Shown: positions 26,124-39,677 of the stretch, one piece after another | Numbering within the stretch: position 1 is the first letter of the stretch | Layout: the number at the start of each line of letters is the position of its first letter | NCBI RefSeq assembly: GCF_017168235.1 | Contig: NZ_JABFAO010000011.1 | Location: 1 to 64,000, forward strand | Length of the DNA: 64,000 nucleotides | Reading direction: 5' to 3' | Source: Rhodococcus sp. KRD197 | Lineage (GTDB): Bacteria > Actinomycetota > Actinomycetes > Mycobacteriales > Mycobacteriaceae | Position numbers and translations under genes: made by a program | Notes under the pieces: model-generated | What the model was told of the DNA's origin: nothing | The model's database searches: none | What the model saw: the letters and a program-made list of their open reading frames with translations, nothing else

Positions 26124-27623
26124 TCAGGAGGTCAGCTGATCGACCAGTTCCGCGGCTGTCTCCGCAGACTCCAACAGCTTGCCGACATGAGCTTTACTGC
26201 CGCGCAACGGCTCGAGGGTCGGTATCCGTACGAGCGAATCGCCGCCGAGATCGAAGATCACCGAATCCCAGCTCGCTGCCGCGATATCGGCCCCGAACTT
26301 GCGAAGCACTTCGCCGCGGAAGTAGGCCCGAGTATCCGACGGAGGTGTCCCGACGGCGTCGAGTACCTGCTGCTCGGTGACAAGGCGTTCCATCGACCCG
26401 CGGGCCACCAGCCGGTTGTACAGGCCCTTGTCGAGTCTGACGTCCGAGTACTGCAGATCAACCAGGTGTAGCCGGGGCGCCGACCAACCCAATCCCTCCC
26501 GCTGCCGGAAGCCCTCGAGCAACCGCAGTTTCGCCGGCCAGTCGAGAATGTTCGCGCACTCCATCGGGTCTCGCTCGAGCAGATCGAGCACCATGGCCCA
26601 CTTGTCGAGAATATCGGCGACCCGCGGGTCTTCGTTGCCTTCGCTGGCAACGAACTTCGCGACGCGCTGATGGTAGATCCGTTGCAGCGCCAGGGCAGTC
26701 ATCTCGCGGCCGTCGGTCAGCGCAACCGTCTGCCGGAGCGTGGGGTCGTGGCTGATCTGGTGCACGGCCGTCACCGGACGAGCCAGCTGCAGGTCGGACA
26801 GATCCACGCCGGCTTCGATGATGTCCAGCACCAATGCGGTGGTTCCCACCTTGAGATATGTGGCCATCTCCGCAAGATTCGCATCACCGATGATGCAGTG
26901 CAGGCGCCGGTACTTGTCCGCATCGGCGTGGGGTTCGTCGCGTGTATTGATGATCCCGCGCTTGAGTGTCGTCTCGAGACCGACCTCGACCTCGATGTAG
27001 TCGGCGCGCTGAGACAACTGAAAGCCTGCTTCGTCCCCGGACTGCCCGATACCGACACGGCCTGATCCGGTGATCACCTGTCGAGAAGCGAAGAACGGCG
27101 ACAGGCCCGCGATGACTGCCGAGAACGGCGTCGCGCGGGACATCAAGTAGTTCTCGTGGGTGCCGTACGAGGCCCCCTTGCCGTCGACGTTGTTCTTGTA
27201 CAGCTGCAGTCGGGGCGCGCCGGGCACGCTGGACGCATGGCGCGCCGCGGCCTCCATGACACGCTCGCCGGCCTTGTCCCAGATGACAGCGTCGAGTGGA
27301 TCCCGCACCTCGGGCGCGGAGTATTCGGGATGGGCATGATCGACATAGAGTCGCGCGCCGTTGGTGAGAATCATATTGGCCGCGCCGACCTCGTCGGCGT
27401 CGATCACCGGCGCTGGACCGCTGAAGCGCCCCAGGTCGAATCCGCGGGCGTCGCGCAGCGGCGACTCGACCTCGTAGTCCCAACGAGTGCGCTTGGCCCT
27501 CGGCACACCGGCGGCAGCGGCGTATGCCAGCACCGCCTGCGTGGACGTGAGGATCGGATTGGCCGACGGTTCGGTCGGGGACGATATTCCGTACTCGACC
27601 TCGATACCGATGATGCGCTCCAT
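26124..27623 (-). CDS. dop: Pup deamidase/depupylase Dop
   Basis: The 499-residue PafA paralogue converts the C-terminal Gln of Pup to Glu and removes Pup from proteins. The start [23 protein letters not shown] is diagnostic: the family has IGIEVEYG where PafA has MGIETEFG, and an inserted Dop-loop follows near residue 40. [17 protein letters not shown] and [27 protein letters not shown] are the shared active-site segments. A TAGGCT hexamer 6 bases upstream indicates its own promoter, behind the inverted repeat that separates it from mpa. Confidence 0.95.
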   Translation of the reverse strand: MERIIGIEVEYGISSPTEPSANPILTSTQAVLAYAAAAGVPRAKRTRWDYEVESPLRDARGFDLGRFSGPAPVIDADEVGAANMILTNGARLYVDHAHPEYSAPEVRDPLDAVIWDKAGERVMEAAARHASSVPGAPRLQLYKNNVDGKGASYGTHENYLMSRATPFSAVIAGLSPFFASRQVITGSGRVGIGQSGDEAGFQLSQRADYIEVEVGLETTLKRGIINTRDEPHADADKYRRLHCIIGDANLAEMATYLKVGTTALVLDIIEAGVDLSDLQLARPVTAVHQISHDPTLRQTVALTDGREMTALALQRIYHQRVAKFVASEGNEDPRVADILDKWAMVLDLLERDPMECANILDWPAKLRLLEGFRQREGLGWSAPRLHLVDLQYSDVRLDKGLYNRLVARGSMERLVTEQQVLDAVGTPPSDTRAYFRGEVLRKFGADIAAASWDSVIFDLGGDSLVRIPTLEPLRGSKAHVGKLLESAETAAELVDQLTS

Positions 27624-27629
27624 ACCGCG

Positions 27630-27635
27630 AGCCTA
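27630..27635 (-). promoter_or_regulatory. Leaderless-type -10 (TAGGCT) for dop
   Basis: TAGGCT on the minus strand lies 6 bases before the dop ATG at 27623. Confidence 0.5.
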
Positions 27636-27691
27636 AGTGATCGAAAGGATGCGGTCCGCACCGAGGACAGGGCAGCGAGAAGCAAGTACCA

Positions 27692-27757
27692 CTACGCAGC
27701 GCTGCGCACCGGCCCCGTGTGGCGTGTGCGTGGGGGCGGGTGCGCAGCGCTGCGTAG
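27692..27757. repeat. Perfect 19-bp inverted repeat between mpa and dop
   Basis: Left arm CTACGCAGCGCTGCGCACC (27692-27710) and right arm 27739-27757 are exact reverse complements, with a 28-base GC-rich loop. Each arm itself contains the 12-base palindrome CGCAGCGCTGCG. It lies between mpa and dop in the transcribed minus-strand direction. No T-run follows, so it is not a canonical terminator. It could be a REP-like palindrome, a processing site or a protein-binding site. Confidence 0.8.
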
Positions 27758-27779
27758 CCTTTCGCGCGAGCAGTCAGTC

Positions 27780-27822
27780 CTAGAGGTACTCCGTGCTAGA
27801 GGTACTCCGTGCTAGAGGTACT
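27780..27822. repeat. 16-bp tandem repeat over the mpa stop codon
   Basis: The unit CTAGAGGTACTCCGTG occurs at 27780 and 27796, and its first 11 bases recur at 27812. On the minus strand this is TACCTCTAG three times, the first copy being the last codons and stop of mpa (Tyr-Leu-stop). The period is not a multiple of three. The likely origin is replication slippage. Confidence 0.8.
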
Positions 27823-29584
27823 GACCGGTGTTCGCCTCGGTGTCGATGGCGCGGGACGCACTGGCGTTCTTTCCCGTCACCAGAGTTCGGATGTACACGA
27901 TGCGCTCACCCTTCTTGCCGGAGATACGAGCCCAGTCGTCGGGGTTGGTCGTGTTGGGCAGATCCTCGTTCTCTGCGAACTCGTCCACGATCGAATCGAA
28001 CAGATGCTGCACTCGAAGGCCCGGGGTGCCGGATTCGAGCACCGACTTGATCGCGTACTTCTTGGACCTGTCGACGATGTTCTGGATCATCGCACCCGAG
28101 TTGAAGTCCTTGAAGTACAGCACTTCCTTGTCGCCGTTGGCGTAGGTGACCTCGAGGAATCGATTGTCCTCGCTCTCGGCGTACATGCGGTCCACAACGC
28201 GCTCGATCATGGCCCGAATGCACGACGCCCGATCGCCACCGAACTCGGCGAGGTCGTCGGCATTGACCGGCAACGAATCCGTCAGGTACTTCGAGAAGAT
28301 GTCCTGAGCGGACTCCGCATCCGGGCGCTCGATCTTGATCTTGACGTCCAAGCGGCCGGGACGAAGAATGGCCGGGTCGATCATGTCCTCCCGGTTGGAG
28401 GCACCGATCACGATGACGTTCTCGAGGCCTTCCACACCGTCGATCTCCGCGAGCAACTGCGGAACGACTGTGGTCTCCACGTCCGAGGACACACCCGATC
28501 CGCGAGTGCGGAAGATGGAATCCATCTCGTCGAAGAACACGATGACCGGGGTGCCTTCCGACGCCTTCTCCCGGGCGCGTTGGAAGATCATCCTGATGTG
28601 ACGCTCGGTCTCTCCGACGAACTTGTTGAGCAGTTCGGGGCCCTTGATATTGAGGAAGAAGGACTTGGCTTCCTTGGCGTCCTGGCCGCGCGCCTCGGCG
28701 ATCTTCTTCGCGAGCGAGTTGGCGACTGCCTTGGCGATCAACGTCTTGCCGCAGCCAGGAGGGCCGTACAGCAGGACGCCCTTGGGGGGCCGCAACGAGT
28801 ATTCGCGGAAGAGGTCCTTGTGCAGGAAGGGCAACTCCACGGCATCGCGAATCTGCTCGATCTGCCGTCCGAGACCACCGATGTCCTCGTACCCCACATC
28901 GGGCACCTCTTCGAGCACGAGATCTTCGACCTCGGCCTTCGGGACACGCTCGAAAGCGTATCCGGCCTTGGTGTCGACCAGCAGCGAGTCACCTGGCCGC
29001 AGCCTGCGCGACGGCTCGTCCGGGTCGTCCGAGGGTTCCTCGGTGGCCATCTCGTAGAGTGGCTTGGCGAGCCAGACGACGCGCTCCTCGTCGGCGTGCC
29101 CGACGACCAGAGCCCGAGTGCCGTCACCGAGAAGTTCACGCAGGGTGCTGATCTCGCCGACCTGCTCGAACGATCCAGCTTCGACGATGGTCAGCGCCTC
29201 GTTGAGACGAACCGTCTGTCCGGGCGCGAGTTCGACGGCCTCGACGTTGGGCGAGCACGTCAGACGCATCTTGCGCCCAGATGTGAAGACGTCCACCGTG
29301 TCGTCCTCATGAATCGACATCAAGATGCCGTAGCCGCTGGGCGGCTGCCCCAGACGGTCGACTTCTTCGCGAAGCGCGATCAGTTGCTGACGCGCTTCCT
29401 TGAGCGTGTCCATCAACTTGGAGTTACGCACCGACAGCGAGTCGATACGAGATTCCAGTTCGCGAATGTGCTCCGGCGATTCGCCGAGTTGACCGAGTTG
29501 GCGCCGTAGGGACGCAGCCTCGGTGCGCAACTCTTCGAGTTCCGCCCTGGCCGCAGCCGAATCCGGATTGTCTGTTGAGCTCAT
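27812..29584 (-). CDS. mpa: Proteasomal AAA+ ATPase Mpa/ARC
   Basis: The 590-residue hexameric unfoldase recognises pupylated proteins and feeds them to the 20S proteasome. Residues 5-75 form the N-terminal coiled coil that binds Pup. Two OB-fold regions follow. The AAA domain has Walker A GPPGCGKT at 274-281 and Walker [10 protein letters not shown]. The protein ends GQYL, the HbYX-like proteasome-docking tail. A GGGAGGAG ribosome site precedes the ATG. It is at the head of the minus-strand Pup genes, separated from dop by repeats. Confidence 0.96.
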   Translation of the reverse strand: MSSTDNPDSAAARAELEELRTEAASLRRQLGQLGESPEHIRELESRIDSLSVRNSKLMDTLKEARQQLIALREEVDRLGQPPSGYGILMSIHEDDTVDVFTSGRKMRLTCSPNVEAVELAPGQTVRLNEALTIVEAGSFEQVGEISTLRELLGDGTRALVVGHADEERVVWLAKPLYEMATEEPSDDPDEPSRRLRPGDSLLVDTKAGYAFERVPKAEVEDLVLEEVPDVGYEDIGGLGRQIEQIRDAVELPFLHKDLFREYSLRPPKGVLLYGPPGCGKTLIAKAVANSLAKKIAEARGQDAKEAKSFFLNIKGPELLNKFVGETERHIRMIFQRAREKASEGTPVIVFFDEMDSIFRTRGSGVSSDVETTVVPQLLAEIDGVEGLENVIVIGASNREDMIDPAILRPGRLDVKIKIERPDAESAQDIFSKYLTDSLPVNADDLAEFGGDRASCIRAMIERVVDRMYAESEDNRFLEVTYANGDKEVLYFKDFNSGAMIQNIVDRSKKYAIKSVLESGTPGLRVQHLFDSIVDEFAENEDLPNTTNPDDWARISGKKGERIVYIRTLVTGKNASASRAIDTEANTGQYL

Positions 29585-29702
29585 GAGCGACTCCTCCCAG
29601 TCCGATCTATCAACGCTACCGGCACAGCGGCAAAAGTGCGTGTGGACACGTCCACCGGCGAGTGGGTGTTCATGTCTTCATCGGATCCAAACCCGCGTGC
29701 GG

Positions 29703-29721
29703 TCATGTTAGCCTCACCTGA
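29703..29721. promoter_or_regulatory. Probable IdeR/DtxR iron box
   Basis: Read on the minus strand, these 19 bases match the IdeR/DtxR consensus (TTAGGTTAGGCTAACCTAA, from memory) at 15 of 19 positions, including an intact AGGCTAAC core. It lies about 40 bases before the LppK-like gene and about 120 before mpa on the other strand. Iron-dependent repression of the lipoprotein gene is the simplest reading. Confidence 0.5.
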
Positions 29722-29761
29722 CCCGAGTGGTTTCGCGCTCTGCAGGAAAGAGGCTTCACCA

Positions 29762-30244
29762 GTGAGTATGCGCATTTCGTCAGTGTTTGCGACCGCCGCA
29801 GCAGCTGCTGTCCTCCTTGTTGGATGCGGCTCGAGCGATGAATCCGATCACGCAGATCACAGTTCGGACTCTGCCGCCGTGACCACGTCCGAAGCAGCGG
29901 TGAGCGCCGCGCCGACGACGGACGAGCTCACCCGATCGTTGGCACTGCTCGTCTCTCCCGATGTCGATGCCGCGACCAAGGTCGCCGCTGTAGAGAACGG
30001 GCAAGCGCGCCTGGCCAACTTCGAGACCATGACCGCAGCGCTGGCGAACTACGGGGAGATCACGTTCGAGGTAGCCGAGCCGACCGTCGCGGGTGAAACC
30101 GTGAGCGCGCCGGTGACGATCGCAACCCCGCGAGGTACGGCCGCTCCCACGCCGAACACATGGGTACTGATCGACGGAGACTGGAAGTTGTCGGAGGCGA
30201 GCACGTGCCAACTCCTCGCGATGGGTCAGGCCCCCTGCGTCTGA
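29762..30244 (+). CDS. LppK-like lipoprotein with an MTB12-like domain
   Basis: The roughly 160-residue exported lipoprotein has a signal peptide ending in the lipobox LLVGC (Cys22 from the GTG). A Ser/Ala/Asp-rich linker follows, then a folded domain similar to the low-molecular-weight antigen MTB12 (TRSLALLVSPDVDAATKVAAVENG; NTWVLIDGDWKLSEASTC). Rv2116 (LppK) lies beside mpa in M. tuberculosis. The GTG at 29762 is favoured by the GGAAAGAGG ribosome site about 10 bases upstream; an ATG two codons later is also possible. The function is unknown. An iron box upstream suggests iron regulation. Confidence 0.75.
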   Translation: MSMRISSVFATAAAAAVLLVGCGSSDESDHADHSSDSAAVTTSEAAVSAAPTTDELTRSLALLVSPDVDAATKVAAVENGQARLANFETMTAALANYGEITFEVAEPTVAGETVSAPVTIATPRGTAAPTPNTWVLIDGDWKLSEASTCQLLAMGQAPCV

Positions 30245-30266
30245 CCGGTTTGCGCACGGCCGACGT

Positions 30267-31205
<939 letters not shown>

Positions 31206-31307
31206 CTACCTCTTTCGCTTGCTGAACCGGTGCAGTCGGTCCAGGGCGGACGATCGACTCGATTCGCTCACACTACTGGCCTGAACGATTTCGTCGGACC
31301 ACGGGCT

Positions 31308-31313
31308 TAGTCT
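31308..31313 (+). promoter_or_regulatory. Leaderless-type -10 (TAGTCT) for the RecB-like gene
   Basis: TAGTCT ends 7 bases before the GTG at 31321. Confidence 0.4.
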
Positions 31314-31320
31314 GCGTGAT

Positions 31321-32190
31321 GTGAGTATTACGGATGTGTCGGATCCACCTGTTCGTCGCAGCAGACCAGCGTTGTCACCGTCGCGCGCGAACGACTTCAA
31401 GCAGTGCCCGTTGCTGTATCGATTTCGTGCGATCGATCGTATTCCGGAACGGTCGACCACTGCTCAGGTCAAGGGAACCGTGGTGCATGCTGCCCTCGAA
31501 GCGCTGTACGCGATACCGAGCTCGAAGCGAGACTGCGACAGCGCCGTCGAGTTGATCGAGCCGGCGTGGGACAAGGTTATTGCCGAATCACCGCAGTTGG
31601 CCGAGCTGATCTCCGGGAACGAGCTGGCGACCCTGCTCGAGCAGGCCCGCAGCCTCGTCACGGGGTATTACGAGATGGAAGATCCGACCCGATTCGATCC
31701 GGAGTGCTGCGAGCAGCGGGTGGAAATCGAACTGGCAGACGGCACTCCGCTGCGCGGTTTCATCGATCGAATCGACGTGGCGTCCAACGGCATGCTGCGT
31801 GTCGTCGACTACAAGACCGGCAAGTCGCCGCGTGAGTTCACCGAGGCGAAGGCGCTCTTCCAGATGAAGTTCTATGCCTTGGTGGTCATGCGGATGCGAG
31901 GTGTCGTACCGGCTCAGCTCAAACTGATGTACCTGGCGGACAAGCAGTCGCTCACCTACAAGCCCGACGAAGGCGAATTGGTTCGTTTCGAGCGGATGCT
32001 CTCGGCGATCTGGCGGGCGATTCTCGCCGCCGGCGAGTCCGGCGATTTTCGTCCCAAACGCGGAAAGCTCTGCAACTGGTGCGATCACCAGGCACTGTGC
32101 CCGGAGTTCGGTGGCACTCCCCCAGCGTATCCAGGATGGCCCACAACCGTCGATGCGGCGAATTTGCTCGTTTCGGAGTCCGCGTCGTGA
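31321..32190 (+). CDS. RecB-family PD-(D/E)XK exonuclease (Rv2119-like)
   Basis: The 289-residue protein has the Cas4/AddB-type nuclease domain. It opens with LSPSRANDFKQCPLLYRFRAID and VVHAALEALY, the active site is FIDRIDVASNGMLRVVDYKTGKSP (Asp, Asp and Lys), and a C-terminal cysteine cluster reads LCNWCDHQALC. With the N-terminal Cys (FKQCPLLY) this would hold a [4Fe-4S] cluster. A role in DNA end processing or repair is expected. Its stop overlaps the GTG of the next gene, so the two are coupled. Confidence 0.85.
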   Translation: MSITDVSDPPVRRSRPALSPSRANDFKQCPLLYRFRAIDRIPERSTTAQVKGTVVHAALEALYAIPSSKRDCDSAVELIEPAWDKVIAESPQLAELISGNELATLLEQARSLVTGYYEMEDPTRFDPECCEQRVEIELADGTPLRGFIDRIDVASNGMLRVVDYKTGKSPREFTEAKALFQMKFYALVVMRMRGVVPAQLKLMYLADKQSLTYKPDEGELVRFERMLSAIWRAILAAGESGDFRPKRGKLCNWCDHQALCPEFGGTPPAYPGWPTTVDAANLLVSESAS

Positions 32191-33008
32191 CCGGGCAAAC
32201 GGAGCATGACGCCTTCTTCGTCCCGCTCGGCCGCAATGCAGCGGGAAACGAGGTGTTCGCGACCACCGAGCGGACCGTCAGCCTCTGGGCGCCGACCATG
32301 CAGCACGGAGCTCCCCCGTCGGCGTTGCTGCTGCGCGCTCTCGAACGAGTCGGCGCACGGGCAGACGTTCGTGTCTCCCGTGTCGTGGTCGAGCTACTCG
32401 GCCCGGTACCGATTGCAGAAATCGAGGTCAGATCCTGGGTGGAGCGGCCGGGTAGGAACATCGAACTGGTGATCGCCGAACTCTGGGAGCACTCCGGGAA
32501 CACAGCTGACCGGGCGGTGGCACGAGCAACCGCTTGGCGACTGTCCACGGTCGACACCGCGCAGGTCGCCTACGCGGCCGATCCACCCCTGGCGCCGGTG
32601 TCGGAGGCCTCGCAACACGTCTGGGAGGGGACGTGGAAATCCGGCTACCTGGACAACGTCGAGATACGCGCCCTCGGAAAACTCGGCGGCCCCGGACCTG
32701 GACAGGTCTGGGCTCGAGCGAGTACCGCTTTGGTTCTCGGCGAGACCATGACGCCGTTGGAACGACTGTTCGCCGTCGCGGACATCGCCAACGGGATCGG
32801 CGCGAAGCTCGACCTCGACGAATGGACGTTCCTCAACACCGATCTCACTGTCCACATCTTCCGGGTTCCGGAGAGCGAATGGGTGGGAATCTCGGCTGAG
32901 ACCTCCACCGGGCCCGACGGATTCGCCATGTCAGCAGGCGTTCTTCACGACGAGCACGGACCGGTGGGACGGATCGCTCAGACGGTGCTGGTGCGGCCCA
33001 GACCCTGA
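32187..33008 (+). CDS. TesB-like acyl-CoA thioesterase, double hot-dog protein
   Basis: The 273-residue protein looks like two hot-dog domains. The first contains TVSLWAPTMQHGAPPSALLLRALER and RVVVELLGPVPIAEIEV. The second contains PLERLFAVADIANGIGAKLDLDEWTFLNTDLTVHIFRVPESEWVGISAET. These are typical of actinobacterial thioesterase-family proteins acting on fatty acyl-CoAs; the substrate is not deducible. The GTG at 32187 overlaps the upstream stop (GTGA), and longer in-frame starts lie in the nuclease gene. It converges on hisG with 7 bases between the stops. Confidence 0.75.
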   Translation: MTGQTEHDAFFVPLGRNAAGNEVFATTERTVSLWAPTMQHGAPPSALLLRALERVGARADVRVSRVVVELLGPVPIAEIEVRSWVERPGRNIELVIAELWEHSGNTADRAVARATAWRLSTVDTAQVAYAADPPLAPVSEASQHVWEGTWKSGYLDNVEIRALGKLGGPGPGQVWARASTALVLGETMTPLERLFAVADIANGIGAKLDLDEWTFLNTDLTVHIFRVPESEWVGISAETSTGPDGFAMSAGVLHDEHGPVGRIAQTVLVRPRP

Positions 33009-33015
33009 ACAGCTT

Positions 33016-33867
33016 TCAGAACGCTCGGCACGACCTGATGTCCGAGGCAAGAATGGCTTTGGCACCGAGTTCGGCCAACTCGTCCATCACGGTGTTGTGG
33101 ACCTTGCGAGAGACCATCGCGCGCACGGCGAGCCAGTTCTCGTCCGCCATCGGCGAGAGCGTCGGCGATTCGATACCCGGAGTGATCTTGACGGCCTCGT
33201 CGAGAATTGACTTCGGGCAGTCGTAGTCGAGCATCAGGTATTGCTGAGCGAACACCACGCCCTGTACCCGTGCGATCAGCTGCTTGCGGGTCTTGTCGGT
33301 GCTGTTGCCGCCAGCGCGTTCGATCAGCACACCTTCCGAATCGCACAGCGATTCGCCGAAGGCAACCAGATTGTTCTGACGCAGCGAACGCCCGGATTCG
33401 ACCACATCCGCGATGGCGTCGGCGACACCGAGTTGAATGGAGATCTCGACTGCGCCATCGAGGCGGATGACGGTCGCCTCGAGTCCACGCGCCGCGAGGT
33501 CGGCTTTGACGAGGTTCGGGTACGACGTGGCAATGCGCAGGCCACCGAGATCATTCGGTGACCACTCCTTACCGGCGGGCGCAGCGTACCGAAACGTAGA
33601 CCGCCCGAAACCGAGGGACAGGATCTCGTCGACCGGCGCCCCCGAGTCGAGCGCGAGATCTCGGCCGGTGATACCCAGGTCGAGTTCACCGGAACCGACG
33701 TAGATCGCAATGTCCTTGGGGCGGAGGAAGAAGAACTCGACACCGTTGGCCGGATCGAGCACCGTCAGATCCTTGGAGTCACTACGGCGTCGGTAGCCCG
33801 CTTCGCTGAGAATCTCGGCGGCGGATTCGGACAGGGCACCTTTGTTGGGAACAGCTACGCGCAACAT
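33016..33867 (-). CDS. hisG: ATP phosphoribosyltransferase HisG (long form)
   Basis: The 283-residue protein is the first enzyme of histidine synthesis, joining ATP and PRPP. It is the long, self-regulated HisG: residues 1-210 are the catalytic periplasmic-binding-like fold ([62 protein letters not shown]). Residues 211-283 are the ACT-like histidine-sensing domain. The ATG is preceded by GAAGGA at about 9 bases. It lies 48 bases after hisE. Confidence 0.95.
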   Translation of the reverse strand: MLRVAVPNKGALSESAAEILSEAGYRRRSDSKDLTVLDPANGVEFFFLRPKDIAIYVGSGELDLGITGRDLALDSGAPVDEILSLGFGRSTFRYAAPAGKEWSPNDLGGLRIATSYPNLVKADLAARGLEATVIRLDGAVEISIQLGVADAIADVVESGRSLRQNNLVAFGESLCDSEGVLIERAGGNSTDKTRKQLIARVQGVVFAQQYLMLDYDCPKSILDEAVKITPGIESPTLSPMADENWLAVRAMVSRKVHNTVMDELAELGAKAILASDIRSCRAF

Positions 33868-33915
33868 TGCGTGATCCTTCGGTCATAGTGGAGAGCAGTG
33901 CGGTGGAAGACATGC

Positions 33916-34197
33916 TCACAGATGTCGGTAAACATCCTTGGGCGTCAGACCTCGCCCGACCATCAACACCTGAACCCAGTACAGCAACTGTGAGATCTCC
34001 TCCGCGAGAGCCTCGTCGCTCTCGTGCTCGGCGGCGATCCACACCTCACCCGCCTCCTCGATGATCTTCTTGCCCTGAAAATGCACGCCGGCGTCCAACG
34101 CAGCGACCGTGCCCGAGCCCTCGGGACGAGAATCGGCGCGGTCGGTGAGCTCGGCAAACAGGGAATCGAAGGTCTTCACGGTCTGTGATTCTTTCAT
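33916..34197 (-). CDS. hisE: Phosphoribosyl-ATP pyrophosphatase HisE
   Basis: The 93-residue all-alpha NTP pyrophosphatase is the second step of histidine synthesis. It has the MazG-like metal motif [33 protein letters not shown] in its centre. The ATG at 34197 gives the same 93-residue length and N-terminus pattern as M. tuberculosis HisE. It overlaps the HAD gene stop (ATGA). A longer open frame upstream belongs to the HAD gene region and is not used. Confidence 0.94.
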   Translation of the reverse strand: MKESQTVKTFDSLFAELTDRADSRPEGSGTVAALDAGVHFQGKKIIEEAGEVWIAAEHESDEALAEEISQLLYWVQVLMVGRGLTPKDVYRHL

Positions 34198-34878
34198 GAG
34201 GACGCCGATACCTGCGCATCGCACCAGGCGGATCGGAGGTCGCCGGCGGTGACGCCCAGCAGAGTCTCGCGAATGACATAGCCAGGACCAGGGCTCACAG
34301 CGACCTCGGAGGGCACGAGCAACACCGAGCATCCGGCCCGGTAAGCCGAGAGCGATCCCGTCGGCGAATCCTCGATGGCCAAACACGTGGCCGGATCCAG
34401 ACCGAGCAGCGACGCCCCTCGTAGATACGGTGCCGGGTGCGGCTTTCCCTCGTCGACCTCGTCTCCACTGACGGTGAAGTCGAAGTACTCGCGGCCGATG
34501 GTCTCGAGCGCATTCTCGACGAGTCCGCGTTCGGTGTTCGTCACCAACGCGGTCTTCAGACCCATCTCGCGAGCGAGCGCCAGAGTGTCCTTCGCACCGG
34601 GTCGCCACGGAATGCCTTGCGAGAAAAGCTCCGCAACGCGTTCGGTCAACCAGTTGCGGCTGTCCTGCAGAGCGCTGTCGGTCGCGTCGGTGCCGGTGTG
34701 GGCAAAGACCTTGCGTAGCGCGCCGTGCATCGAGTTGCCGAGGGTGCTCTCGCGCACCTCTGCGGTGAGCTCACGGCCCAGTTCCAGCGAGAGCTCGGCG
34801 ACTGCCACGTCCCAGATCTTCTCCGAGTCGAGCAGTGTGCCGTCCATGTCGAACAGGACACCGAGGAAATCGTTGTTC

Positions 34879-34886
<8 letters not shown>
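34194..34886 (-). CDS. HAD-superfamily hydrolase (beta-phosphoglucomutase/Gph-like)
   Basis: The 230-residue HAD protein has the nucleophile motif FDMDGTLLD (D13 and D15), motif [10 protein letters not shown], motif [12 protein letters not shown] and motif [10 protein letters not shown]. An alpha-helical cap between motifs I and II suits small phosphorylated substrates. The ATG at 34886 overlaps the metH end by 8 bases; an open frame extending further lies inside metH. The gene is coupled at both ends, to metH and hisE. A link to histidine or one-carbon metabolism is only suggested by position. Confidence 0.85.
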
Positions 34887-38448
<3,562 letters not shown>

Positions 38449-38454
38449 CCCTAC

Positions 38455-38460
38455 AGAGTA
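38455..38460 (-). promoter_or_regulatory. Leaderless-type -10 (TACTCT) for metH
   Basis: TACTCT on the minus strand lies 6 bases before the ATG at 38448. GTAGGG in the spacer could also serve as a ribosome site. Confidence 0.4.
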
Positions 38461-38524
38461 GTGGGCACCGAGCTGTGCTCATGACAGGCACTCGAGCTGT
38501 CACCGCGCGCGGCCGGGCTGGTCG

Positions 38525-38530
38525 TAGGCT
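38525..38530 (+). promoter_or_regulatory. Leaderless-type -10 (TAGGCT) for the PAC2 gene
   Basis: TAGGCT ends 6 bases before the GTG at 38537. This favours that GTG over the adjacent in-frame GTG at 38534. Confidence 0.5.
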
Positions 38531-38536
38531 GTCGTG

Positions 38537-39574
38537 GTGAGTCCCCGAAACCGAGACGGCAATTTCTCCGCCGACAAAGACGACACAGCACCCGGTGAGT
38601 CCACCAGCGCTGCGGAAACACTGCTCAACGCGGTGTCCTCCGCTGTGTCGAACGCAACACCGATCTCGCCGGATGCCGAGTTCGACCCCGAAGACGATTT
38701 CGCCGAGGACGAAGTGGAGTTCCCCTCCCTTCGCGACCCGATCTTGGTGGCCGCGTTCGAGGGATGGAACGACGCGGGCGACGCAGCGAGCGGCGCCGTC
38801 GAGCACCTCGAGCTGACGTGGGATGCCAGCCCCCTTGCCGAGTTGGACTCGGAGGATTACTACGACTACCAGGTCAACAGGCCCACGATCCGGCAGGTCG
38901 ACGGTGTCACCCGTGAGATCCAGTGGCCTGCGACCCGGTTGTCGGTGTGCTCTCCCCCCGGAAGCAAGCGCGATGTGGTGTTGCTGCGCGGCATCGAACC
39001 GAACATGCGGTGGCGCAGCTTCTGCGACGATCTCCTCGAGTTCATCGAGCAGTTGGGTGTGGACACCGTTGTCATCCTCGGCGCGCTCCTGGCCGACACA
39101 CCGCACACTCGGCCCGTGCCGGTCACGGGAAGCGCGTACAGCGTCGAACCTGCCGAACGCTTCAACCTCGAACAGACCCGATACGAGGGGCCGACGGGTA
39201 TCACCGGCGTGCTGCAGGACGAATGTGTCAAAGCCGGTGTACCTGCGGTCTCGTTCTGGGCGGCAGTCCCGCATTACGTCTCGCAGCCACCGAACCCGAA
39301 GGCCACGGTCGCCCTGTTGCAGCGGGTGGAGGAGGTTCTCGACATCGAGGTACCGCTCGGCGAACTGCCCGCCCAAGCCGAGGAGTGGGAGGAGGCCGTC
39401 ACCGAGATGACGAAAGAGGACGACGAGATCAGCGACTACGTCCGAACCCTCGAGGAGCGGGGCGATGCCGAGACGGACATCTCCGAGGCGATCTCCAAGA
39501 TCGACGGCGACGCCATCGCGGCAGAGTTCGAGCGATACCTGCGACGCCGTGGACCTGGGAACTTCGGCCTGTGA
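38537..39574 (+). CDS. PAC2-family protein (Rv2125-like)
   Basis: The roughly 345-residue protein has a PAC2 core: FEGWNDAGDAASGAVEHLELTWDASPLAELDSEDYYDYQVNRPTI falls near residues 75-120, followed by VVLLRGIEPNMRWRSFCDDLLEF and VILGALLADTPHTRPVPVTG. PAC2 in eukaryotes is a proteasome assembly chaperone. Actinobacterial members such as Rv2125 have a known fold but no proven function. Residues 1-60 are hydrophilic and acidic. The C-terminal 60 residues are an acidic helical tail. Being near the Pup genes is suggestive, not proof, of a link. Confidence 0.85.
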   Translation: MSPRNRDGNFSADKDDTAPGESTSAAETLLNAVSSAVSNATPISPDAEFDPEDDFAEDEVEFPSLRDPILVAAFEGWNDAGDAASGAVEHLELTWDASPLAELDSEDYYDYQVNRPTIRQVDGVTREIQWPATRLSVCSPPGSKRDVVLLRGIEPNMRWRSFCDDLLEFIEQLGVDTVVILGALLADTPHTRPVPVTGSAYSVEPAERFNLEQTRYEGPTGITGVLQDECVKAGVPAVSFWAAVPHYVSQPPNPKATVALLQRVEEVLDIEVPLGELPAQAEEWEEAVTEMTKEDDEISDYVRTLEERGDAETDISEAISKIDGDAIAAEFERYLRRRGPGNFGL

Positions 39575-39677
39575 CTGCTCGAACGCACAGCCACAGCTGG
39601 TTCGTGGTGAGAACTTGCTGATGCGGCCGTAACGCGGACGCAGTGGCGGTGTCACCGGCAGAGACCAACCTGTGTTC

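Noticed and set aside
27809-29509. 566-codon plus-strand open frame
   Set aside because: Antisense to mpa; no recognisable domain and no promoter or ribosome site.
38449-38536. Possible cobalamin riboswitch ahead of metH
   Set aside because: The spacer lacks the conserved core and B12 box, and a -10 sits 6 bases before the ATG, leaving no leader.
39575-39677. GlnR-type box upstream of the nirBD operon (GTAAC near 39630)
   Set aside because: Only the first half-site matches; the second (GCAGT) does not fit the consensus, so I do not call it.
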